From assembly GCA_001825115.1 (NCBI GenBank), contig MHUY01000020.1, forward strand, positions 2,811-8,406: DNA of 5,596 bases, read 5' to 3'. How positions within the stretch are numbered: position 1 is the first letter of the stretch; every line of letters begins with the position of its first letter. Under the pieces are notes generated by a model that saw nothing but the letters and a program-made list of their open reading frames with translations, had not been told where the DNA came from and ran no database searches. This DNA is from Candidatus Yonathbacteria bacterium RIFOXYC2_FULL_47_9 (GTDB taxonomy: Bacteria; Patescibacteriota; Minisyncoccia; Phycocordibacterales; UBA1550). Positions 1 to 3,917 of this stretch are shown piece by piece. The position numbers and the translations under genes are program-made.

Positions 1-566
1 TCAACAACACCCTGACCTTGATCATTCTTAACGGAAAACTGAGCCTGATTTCCTGTCACATCATCGGTAAACGAGAGACCTAGAAGATTGTACCGCTTGG
101 AAGTCTGAAAAAAGAATGCGGCCATATAATCTCCGCTTTGTGCATTTTCTGGGATTTTCCAAGAGAACGAGACAGGCTTTTCTGCTTTTGCTGCAATGGC
201 AAAGGTTTCAGGAAGAGCAAATTGATCAACGAGCGTGTGCCCATTTTGACGAACACTAATTTCATCTCCTCCTTTACGGAAAATTTTTACATAGACCTGC
301 CCGTCAACAACAGGGTATGAGTTCTCATTCCTAACGAATCCTGTAAATCCTATTGTAGTGCCTGGAACAGTAGCCCCGTGGGTCGGGGAAATATCAACCT
401 GAACAGAATTAAAACGATAATAATCAAAACAATCAACGGTCCCCTCTGGGTCCAAAACTAGCTGATCAGAAGTGTGTGACTCACTAGAAATAGCGATATC
501 TTGAGCGGAAACAAAAAATGGTGCCACAAAGAGAATTGTTATCCCTGCGAAAAATTTTAATATCAT
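1..566 (-). CDS. Secreted protein of unknown function, N-terminal part
   Basis: This open frame starts at an ATG read from 566 and leaves the window after 188 codons without a stop, so the C-terminus is missing. Residues 1-21 form a Sec-type signal peptide: a lone Lys at position 4, a hydrophobic core rich in Phe, Ile and Val, and a likely signal peptidase I site after VSA, before QD. There is no lipobox Cys. The mature part (about 55-180) alternates hydrophobic and polar residues and has Gly/Pro-rich turns, for example PTHGATVPG and PENAQSGDY. That pattern suggests a beta-sandwich (Ig-like or adhesin-type) extracellular domain; this is inference. A distinctive stretch at 153-171 reads FQTSKRYNLLGLSFTDDVT. 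I do not recognise the family. A weak AGGA lies 4 nt before the ATG, and a promoter at 603-631 precedes it. It diverges from ruvA. Confidence 0.82.
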   Translation of the reverse strand, partial: MILKFFAGITILFVAPFFVSAQDIAISSESHTSDQLVLDPEGTVDCFDYYRFNSVQVDISPTHGATVPGTTIGFTGFVRNENSYPVVDGQVYVKIFRKGGDEISVRQNGHTLVDQFALPETFAIAAKAEKPVSFSWKIPENAQSGDYMAAFFFQTSKRYNLLGLSFTDDVTGNQAQFSVKNDQGQGVV

Positions 567-602
567 AGTTTCCTAAATCTTTTTTAAAATTACTTTGCTC
601 TT

Positions 603-631
603 ATTCTATCACTCATAGAATGTATTGTTAA
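603..631 (-). promoter_or_regulatory. Sigma-70-type promoter for the secreted protein, overlapping an inverted repeat
   Basis: Read on the minus strand, TTAACA (631-626) is a -35 box matching consensus at 5 of 6, followed by a 17-nt spacer and TAGAAT (608-603), also 5 of 6. TG precedes the -10 with one base between, giving an extended -10 (TGATAGAAT). Transcription should start near 596, leaving about 30 nt of leader before the ATG at 566. The -10 lies inside a 7-bp inverted repeat, ATTCTAT-CACTC-ATAGAAT (603-621), which could be an operator; that is inference. Confidence 0.65.
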
Positions 632-684
632 TAAGTTGCAGTAGTAAAAATAGGGGCTGTGGTGCAAAAGAGTGAAAAACCGTG

Positions 685-690
685 TAGTAT
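685..690 (+). promoter_or_regulatory. Probable -10 box for leaderless ruvA transcript
   Basis: TAGTAT (5 of 6 to TATAAT) ends 6 nt before the ruvA ATG, so the expected transcription start is the A of the ATG itself. No clear -35 is visible 16-18 nt upstream. The only SD-like bases (GAAGG, 691-695) end one base before the ATG, too close to act. The same geometry recurs at doxX (2575-2590), which strengthens the call. Confidence 0.5.
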
Positions 691-696
691 GAAGGC

Positions 697-1278
697 ATGA
701 TATCTCACCTTTCGGGTACCCTTTTGTTTGCGAGTGACCGTTTTATTGTTGTCGATGTAGGTGGCGTAGGCTACAAAGTCCGCGTGGCTCTCGACACCCT
801 GCGTACACTCCGTGGTGTTGCTGATAAAAAGGTGTCTCTCTGGACCCATCTCGTCGTGCGCGAAGATGCCCTAGACCTGTATGGCTTCCAAAACGAAGCC
901 GAGCTCGAGTTTTTTGAAATGCTTATTAGTGTGTCAGGTATCGGACCCAAGGGTGCACTCGGTATCCTTAATGTTGCGCCTGTCGACCACCTCAAGGAAG
1001 CGATTGCGCAAGGTGATGCGAGCGCACTCACTAAAGTCTCTGGCATCGGGTCAAAGAGTGCTCAAAAAATCGTACTTGAACTCCGTGACAAACTGGGTGG
1101 ACACGAAGGTACGGTTGTACCCACGGGGATGCTTCGCGAGGAGCACGATGCAATCGCCGGTCTCGTGGCACTTGGCTTCCCCGAGCGTGAGGCGCGTGAG
1201 GCGCTCAAAGATGTCCCAGCCGATATTAAAGGCACGAGTGCGCGCATTAAATATGCACTTAAACATTTAGGAAAATAA
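697..1278 (+). CDS. ruvA: Holliday junction branch migration protein RuvA
   Basis: RuvA binds four-way DNA junctions as a tetramer and loads the RuvB motor for branch migration in recombinational repair. The 193-residue protein is close to the usual length (about 190-205) and shows all three domains. An N-terminal OB-fold (1-63) begins with the typical MI-x-x-LSGTL and ends in REDALDLYGF (55-64), which carries the acidic-pin residues E56 and D57. Two helix-hairpin-helix motifs follow: SGIGPKGA (80-87) and SGIGSKSAQKI (115-125). A C-terminal RuvB-contacting domain (about 149-192) contains the typical AIAGLVALGF. The ATG at 697 fits the conserved RuvA N-terminus. ruvB and ruvC are not in the window. 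The next gene starts 2 nt after the TAA, so the two are probably co-transcribed. Confidence 0.97.
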   Translation: MISHLSGTLLFASDRFIVVDVGGVGYKVRVALDTLRTLRGVADKKVSLWTHLVVREDALDLYGFQNEAELEFFEMLISVSGIGPKGALGILNVAPVDHLKEAIAQGDASALTKVSGIGSKSAQKIVLELRDKLGGHEGTVVPTGMLREEHDAIAGLVALGFPEREAREALKDVPADIKGTSARIKYALKHLGK

Positions 1279-1280
1279 TT

Positions 1281-2570
1281 ATGCAGCCAAACAGCACCAT
1301 TGAAAAGGCTCTCGACCTCACTAAACGACTCATCCCTCGTGCATTCTTTCGTCACATTCAACCCGCATACCACTACACCCTCGCCCTTCTTGGCGCGGTC
1401 GTATACCGCTTCCCTTCTCGCCACATCAAGATACTCGCCATTACCGGAACCAAGGGCAAAACCTCAACGACTGAGATTGTAAATGCCATCCTTGAAGAAG
1501 CCGGGTACAAGACCGCAGTCGCGGGAACGCTTCGTTTCAAGGTAGACAAAGAGGAAGAACGTAATCTTTACAAGATGACTATTCCAGGACGTTTCTTTTT
1601 ACAAAGGTTTCTCCGGCGTGCCGTCACTGCGGGGTGTGACTGGGCGGTTATCGAAATGACCTCCGAGGGCGCGCGGCAATATCGTCACAAGTGGGTCAAC
1701 CTTGATGCGCTCATTTTTACCAACCTCTCCCCCGAGCATATCGAGTCACATGGTTCATTTGAAAAATACCTCGATGCAAAACTTTCTATTGCACGCGCAC
1801 TTGCTCGCTCCCCTAAGCGCCCACGCATTATTGTTGCCAACGCCGACAGCACATACGCAAGTCAATTCCTTGCTGTCGACGCAGACACAAAAGCGACCTA
1901 CACCCTCACAGACGCCAAACCCTACACCCTCGAGAAAGACGCTATGACGTTTACTTTTATGGGTTCGCCACTCTGCACTCCTCTTTCAGGCGCGTTCAAC
2001 CTTTCTAATATTCTCGCAGCGGTTACCTTTGCACAAACGATACGAGTTACCCCCGAGATCATCCGCCGGGCACTTGAAAAATTCAACGGTATCCGCGGTC
2101 GCGTTGAACACGTGGATGCAGGTCAGGACTTTGATGTCATTGTTGACTATGCTCACACTGCAGACTCTCTCGAAAAAGTGTACGAAGTATTTCAAGGTTC
2201 ACGAAAGATCTGTATCCTTGGAGGAACTGGCGGCGGACGTGACACCGCAAAGCGTCCAATCATGGGCGGCATTGCTGATGCGCACTGCGACGAAATCATT
2301 CTCGCCAATGAAGATCCGTACGACGAAGATCCAATAAAAATTCTCAACGAAATTAAATCGGGGGTAAAGAGCGGTAAGGCAAAAATAATTCTTGATCGTC
2401 GTGAAGCGATCGCTACCGCCCTCAAAGATGCCCGTACCGGCGACGCGGTTATCATTACTGGCAAAGGTACTGATCCCTACATCATGGGGCCTCACGGCAC
2501 AAAAACCATATGGGACGACGCAACAGTCGTCCGCGAAGAGCTTACGAAGCTCGGGTTCAGTAAAAATTAA
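1281..2570 (+). CDS. MurE-type Mur ligase, short N-terminal domain
   Basis: This is an ATP-dependent amide ligase of the Mur family, closest by motif to MurE, which adds the third stem-peptide amino acid to UDP-MurNAc-dipeptide in the cytoplasm. Visible motifs are the P-loop GTKGKTST (56-63), EMTSEG (125-130, matching MurE EVSSH), TNLSPEHIESHGS (147-159), the probable carbamylated lysine K167 in YLDAK, VDYAHTADSLEKV (288-300), GGRDTAKRP (318-326) and GKGTDPY (394-400). Two points are odd. The protein has 429 residues against roughly 490 for typical MurE, and the P-loop comes at 56 rather than about 110, so most of the UDP-binding N-terminal domain is missing. The DNPR motif that reads the diaminopimelate substrate is replaced by EDPYDEDP (344-351). 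The added amino acid therefore cannot be assigned. The start lies 2 nt after the ruvA stop, with AGGA (1269-1272) at 8-nt spacing as a modest RBS. Confidence 0.88.
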   Translation: MQPNSTIEKALDLTKRLIPRAFFRHIQPAYHYTLALLGAVVYRFPSRHIKILAITGTKGKTSTTEIVNAILEEAGYKTAVAGTLRFKVDKEEERNLYKMTIPGRFFLQRFLRRAVTAGCDWAVIEMTSEGARQYRHKWVNLDALIFTNLSPEHIESHGSFEKYLDAKLSIARALARSPKRPRIIVANADSTYASQFLAVDADTKATYTLTDAKPYTLEKDAMTFTFMGSPLCTPLSGAFNLSNILAAVTFAQTIRVTPEIIRRALEKFNGIRGRVEHVDAGQDFDVIVDYAHTADSLEKVYEVFQGSRKICILGGTGGGRDTAKRPIMGGIADAHCDEIILANEDPYDEDPIKILNEIKSGVKSGKAKIILDRREAIATALKDARTGDAVIITGKGTDPYIMGPHGTKTIWDDATVVREELTKLGFSKN

Positions 2571-2574
2571 AATC

Positions 2575-2583
2575 TGATATACT
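2575..2583 (+). promoter_or_regulatory. Extended -10 promoter for leaderless doxX-like transcript
   Basis: TGATATACT is an extended -10: TG, one base, then TATACT (2578-2583), 5 of 6 to consensus. It ends 6 nt before the ATG at 2590, which places the start of transcription on the start codon. There is no Shine-Dalgarno sequence between the preceding stop codon (2568-2570) and the ATG. No convincing -35 box is present, which an extended -10 can tolerate. Confidence 0.55.
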
Positions 2584-2589
2584 CTTCAT

Positions 2590-2997
2590 ATGCTCAGCCT
2601 CTTTCCTGAATTGTTTGATTATAGTTTTCTCGCAATCGGTATTCTCCGTGTCGCTCTTGGGCTTATCTTTTTGTGGTTTGCGTATATAAAAATTTTTAGC
2701 GCGCGCGCCGAATATCTTTCTTTTTTTGAGAAAACAAAAATGCGTCCCACAAGAGTTTTTCTCAACATCGCTATTGGCCTAGAGCTTCTTATTGGTTCCA
2801 GTCTTGTTGCCGGGTATTACTCTCAAGCTGCAGAACTCGGCGGCGGGGCACTTATGGCTCTCGCTACACTCATTAAATGGCACCGTCCAAACCTCCTTCC
2901 CCACAATACGGCGGCATTCTACCTCCTTCTTTCAATGGTCTCCTTCACCCTCCTCTTCGTAGGGCCCGGAGCATTCGCATTTGATCTGCCCCTATAA
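2590..2997 (+). CDS. DoxX-like integral membrane protein
   Basis: This 135-residue, very hydrophobic protein has four predicted membrane helices at about 11-33, 55-77, 79-95 and 107-127. The pattern fits the DoxX family: a first helix reading LRVALGLIFLWFAYIK (19-34), a second with a buried Glu in GLELLIGSSLVAGY (63-76), and a C-terminus in GPGAFAFDLPL, like the family's usual G-x-G-x-x-x-D ending. DoxX proteins are named from the thiosulfate:quinone oxidoreductase subunit of Acidianus, and many bacterial members have been linked to redox or thiol stress. No DoxD-like or redox partner is visible here, so the role is unknown. It follows the Mur ligase by 19 nt, but its own promoter suggests independent transcription. 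Confidence 0.75.
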   Translation: MLSLFPELFDYSFLAIGILRVALGLIFLWFAYIKIFSARAEYLSFFEKTKMRPTRVFLNIAIGLELLIGSSLVAGYYSQAAELGGGALMALATLIKWHRPNLLPHNTAAFYLLLSMVSFTLLFVGPGAFAFDLPL

Positions 2998-3000
2998 AAA

Positions 3001-3028
3001 TTGCAAAAGCCTGATTTTGTGGTAAGAT
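3001..3028 (+). promoter_or_regulatory. Promoter for tRNA-Lys
   Basis: TTGCAA (3001-3006, 4 of 6 to the -35 consensus), a 16-nt spacer and TAAGAT (3023-3028) form a promoter. TG lies one base before the -10, making it an extended -10 (TGGTAAGAT). The expected start near 3035 leaves about 30 nt of 5' leader for RNase P to remove. It begins 4 nt after the doxX stop. Confidence 0.6.
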
Positions 3029-3065
3029 TTCGAGCACTGGTGTTTAGTTTGATTTTCACCTTAAT

Positions 3066-3138
3066 GCCCCTATAGCTCAGTCGGTAGAGCAGTTGCCTTT
3101 TAAGCAAACGGTCGTAGGTTCGATCCCTACTGGGGGCA
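3066..3138 (+). tRNA. tRNA-Lys (anticodon UUU)
   Basis: All four arms of a 73-nt cloverleaf can be drawn. The acceptor GCCCCTA pairs with TGGGGGC (one G-U), followed by discriminator A at 3138. The D-arm is GCTC/GAGC with the conserved GG in its loop. The anticodon arm has loop CTTTTAA with TTT at 3099-3101. The variable loop is CGGTC, and the T-arm is GTAGG-TTCGATC-CCTAC. The top pair of the anticodon stem is a G-A mismatch (3092/3108); its other four pairs are sound. The CCA tail is not encoded (the genome reads CAA after the discriminator), so a CCA-adding enzyme is needed. The 3' end is part of a long inverted repeat. Confidence 0.97.
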
Positions 3139-3221
3139 CAAAATAAAATTCCCGCTTTTTAGCGGGTTTTATTTTGTGCCCCCAGAGCAAGTGACCTGCG
3201 TCACTTGCGGTAGGGATCGAA
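3119..3221. repeat. Inverted copy of the tRNA-Lys 3' end, split by a hairpin
   Basis: The tRNA bases TTCGATCCCTAC (3119-3130) recur inverted as GTAGGGATCGAA (3210-3221). The acceptor strand and downstream bases 3131-3148 recur inverted at 3167-3184. On the right side the two blocks are separated by 25 nt (3185-3209) holding a perfect 8-bp hairpin, GCAAGTGA-CCTGCG-TCACTTGC (3187-3208). Counting the 5-bp terminator stem, about 35 bp are self-complementary. The match ends inside the T-loop: beyond 3221 the sequence (AGCCGG) no longer resembles the tRNA. Read on the minus strand it is a 3' tRNA fragment with a hairpin inserted between T-stem and acceptor. It could be a decayed tRNA duplicate or a tRNA-derived repeat. 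Confidence 0.85.
3151..3175 (+). terminator. Rho-independent terminator of tRNA-Lys
   Basis: CCCGC (3151-3155), loop TTTTTA and GCGGG (3162-3166) are followed by TTTTATTTT (3167-3175). The stem continues outward: A3138-A3148 and the tRNA 3' strand TGGGGGC pair with 3167-3184, with only TT at 3149-3150 unpaired. The terminator stem is thus continuous with the tRNA acceptor strand. Confidence 0.85.
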
Positions 3222-3361
3222 AGCCGGAACGCACGAGCGAAGCGAAGTCTGCGAAGCAGGCGTGAGGCGGGGTCGAAGGTACTTAGTCCGCGCAGGGTGT
3301 ACTCACCCGAGCAGACTTAGTAACCTGTGACCACCACGGTAACCGAACCGTAGCCCCGCCC
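3185..3361. other. GC-rich structured intergenic segment of unknown function
   Basis: This stretch is visibly richer in G and C than its surroundings and has no plausible gene. It contains several short stems: 3187-3208; CTGC-GAA-GCAG (3249-3259); GGGTG-TACT-CACCC (3295-3308); and ACGGT-AACCGA-ACCGT (3336-3351). An outer 7-bp pair, GGCGGGG (3266-3272) with CCCCGCC (3354-3360), is followed by CTTTT, so a folded RNA of about 95 nt closed by this stem is possible. ACTTAGT occurs twice (3281-3287, 3315-3321). Three sites look like inverted tRNA T-loops: GGGATCGAA (3213-3221), GGGGTCGAA (3269-3277) and AACCGAACC (3341-3349). No known RNA family was recognised. Confidence 0.45.
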
Positions 3362-3363
3362 TT

Positions 3364-3392
3364 TTGACATCCACCCAAATAGCAAGTAAACT
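3364..3392 (+). promoter_or_regulatory. Promoter of the 52-residue protein gene
   Basis: A perfect -35 box TTGACA (3364-3369), an ideal 17-nt spacer and TAAACT (3387-3392, 4 of 6) form a sigma-70-type promoter. Transcription would start near 3399, giving about 36 nt of leader before the ATG at 3435. Confidence 0.7.
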
Positions 3393-3421
3393 AAAACCTG
3401 ACACCTTGTACTCTCGCCACC

Positions 3422-3428
3422 AAAGGAG
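3422..3428 (+). promoter_or_regulatory. Strong Shine-Dalgarno site deciding the small-gene start
   Basis: AAAGGAG lies 6 nt before the ATG at 3435. It is the clearest ribosome binding site in the window and is the main reason for accepting such a short gene. Confidence 0.8.
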
Positions 3429-3434
3429 CCGATC

Positions 3435-3593
3435 ATGAAAAAAAGGGTTCTTGTACAATCAAACGCCCGACGTATTTGGTTTATGTCTAACAAAAAACAT
3501 ACGGAAGAAAAGCAGTCTACCATGTTCACAGATACATCAAACAAGCCAGCGTCACAACCATCTCAAAAAAAGAACAGTCGTTACGACTACTAA
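3435..3593 (+). CDS. Small basic protein of unknown function (52 aa)
   Basis: This short frame (ATG to TAA, 52 residues) is supported by context rather than homology: a TTGACA promoter, an AAAGGAG site at ideal spacing, and a perfect terminator whose stem begins within the stop codon. The protein begins MKKRVLVQSNARRIWFMSNK and ends KKNSRYDY. It has 12 Lys/Arg against 4 Asp/Glu, no Cys, and no signal peptide or membrane helix. The second half is rich in Ser, Thr, Asn, Gln and Pro and is probably disordered. The net charge of about +8 would suit binding to nucleic acid or the ribosome, but this is inference. It is transcribed alone, between the tRNA-Lys locus and the putative ncRNA. I do not recognise the family. 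Confidence 0.68.
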   Translation: MKKRVLVQSNARRIWFMSNKKHTEEKQSTMFTDTSNKPASQPSQKKNSRYDY

Positions 3594-3624
3594 AAACACC
3601 TTACAAGCTATGGTGTTTTTCTTT
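3592..3624 (+). terminator. Rho-independent terminator after the small gene
   Basis: AAAAACACC (3592-3600) pairs perfectly with GGTGTTTTT (3612-3620) around an 11-nt loop, and the T-run continues into CTTTT. Its A-rich arm overlaps the last two bases of the TAA stop. The A/T flanks would also let it work in the opposite direction. Confidence 0.85.
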
Positions 3625-3633
3625 TAATAAAAG

Positions 3634-3642
3634 TTATCCACA
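3634..3642 (+). promoter_or_regulatory. Perfect DnaA-box consensus
   Basis: TTATCCACA matches the strong E. coli-type DnaA box exactly. It lies in a short A/T-rich stretch after the terminator and 9 nt before the -35 region of the next promoter. Only one box is apparent, so this may be a DnaA-regulated promoter or chance rather than an origin. Confidence 0.4.
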
Positions 3643-3650
3643 ACCCCCTC

Positions 3651-3680
3651 TTGCGCAAAGAACGTGTGGGGCGGTATAAT
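3651..3680 (+). promoter_or_regulatory. Promoter of the putative ncRNA
   Basis: A perfect -10 box, TATAAT (3675-3680), is preceded at 18 nt by TTGCGC (3651-3656), which matches -35 only in its first three bases. Transcription would start near 3687. The weak -35, embedded in the left inverted-repeat arm, is consistent with regulation at this site. Confidence 0.6.
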
Positions 3681-3782
3681 AAAAGAAGGTTAAACCAGTG
3701 GTTCGCAGATCTCAAGGTCTGATCACCTATATTGATCCTTACGAGGAGGTCCTCGCTAATCACCAAATTGTTCTTTGCGCAA
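3651..3782. repeat. 13-bp inverted repeats framing a promoter and leader
   Basis: TTGCGCAAAGAAC (3651-3663) recurs as its exact reverse complement at 3770-3782, 106 nt downstream. Each arm contains the self-complementary octamer TTGCGCAA. The left arm overlaps the -35 position of the promoter at 3651-3680, and the right arm lies in the transcribed region, so the arms cannot pair within that RNA. This suggests paired protein-binding sites on DNA, or ends of a small element. No target-site duplication is visible outside the arms. Confidence 0.7.
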
Positions 3783-3860
3783 CATATCGCGCTCGTTTCT
3801 CAAAAATTAATAAGTTCTTTCTCTCTACTGAAAAGCCGCATCATACATGCGGCTTTTTTA
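3687..3860 (+). ncRNA. Putative structured non-coding RNA, about 170 nt
   Basis: A perfect TATAAT on one side and a strong terminator (3831-3859) on the other define a short transcription unit with no good gene. Local stems include CAGATC-TCAA-GGTCTG (3706-3721, one G-U) and CGAGG-AGGT-CCTCG (3742-3755). The second carries AGGAGGT (3744-3750), a full Shine-Dalgarno sequence with no start codon at a usable distance, so it could pair with the 16S rRNA 3' end or be a decoy. A GTG-started frame (3698-3895) exists but reads through the terminator stem and into the 48-bp palindrome, so a protein is less likely. I could not match the sequence to 6S RNA, tmRNA, SRP RNA or RNase P RNA by eye. The call rests on promoter, terminator and stems only. 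Confidence 0.45.
3831..3859 (+). terminator. Strong terminator of the putative ncRNA
   Basis: A perfect 11-bp stem, AAAAGCCGCAT (3831-3841) with ATGCGGCTTTT (3847-3857), closes a CATAC loop and runs into a T-tract (3854-3859). With four T on the opposite strand it may also stop transcripts coming from holA. Confidence 0.88.
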
Positions 3861-3868
3861 ATTCCCCA

Positions 3869-3916
3869 CTACTGACTATGTATACGGTACTATAGTACCG
3901 TATACATAGTCAGTAG
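3869..3916. repeat. Perfect 48-bp palindrome with no spacer
   Basis: Every base from 3869 to 3916 pairs with its mirror base around a centre between 3892 and 3893, giving two 24-bp arms and no loop. The centre reads GGTACTATAGTACC (3886-3899). Symmetry stops sharply at both ends: 3868 and 3917 are both A. It begins 9 nt after the T-tract of the ncRNA terminator and ends 1 nt before the holA stop codon. In RNA from either strand it would form a very long hairpin. There is no T-tract directly beside it, so it is not a standard terminator. Confidence 0.95.
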
Positions 3917-3917
3917 A

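Noticed and set aside
1062..1424. Minus-strand frame of 120 codons across the end of ruvA and the start of the Mur ligase
   Set aside because: It lies opposite two well-supported genes with conserved motifs and has no recognisable protein features.
3004..3019. Terminator for doxX formed by CAAAA-GCCTGA-TTTTG
   Set aside because: The stem is only 5 bp and A/T-rich, with no T-tract after it, and it overlaps the tRNA promoter.
3066..3221. Phage or island attachment site at the tRNA 3' end
   Set aside because: The repeated tRNA sequence is inverted rather than direct, and no integrase or phage gene is present.
3185..3361. tmRNA, SRP RNA or a second intact tRNA in the GC-rich patch
   Set aside because: No matching T-stem and acceptor pairs, no recognisable tag-coding region and no SRP domain motif could be found on either strand.
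3631..3690. Possible replication origin suggested by the DnaA box and A/T-rich bases
   Set aside because: Only one DnaA box is seen, there is no cluster or 13-mer-type unwinding region, and no dnaA or dnaN neighbour.
3698..3895. A GTG-started frame of 65 codons between the small gene and holA
   Set aside because: It runs through a perfect 11-bp terminator with its T-tract and ends inside the 48-bp palindrome. Its SD-like GAAGG overlaps the expected transcription start. A non-coding RNA explains the signals better, though a short protein is not excluded.
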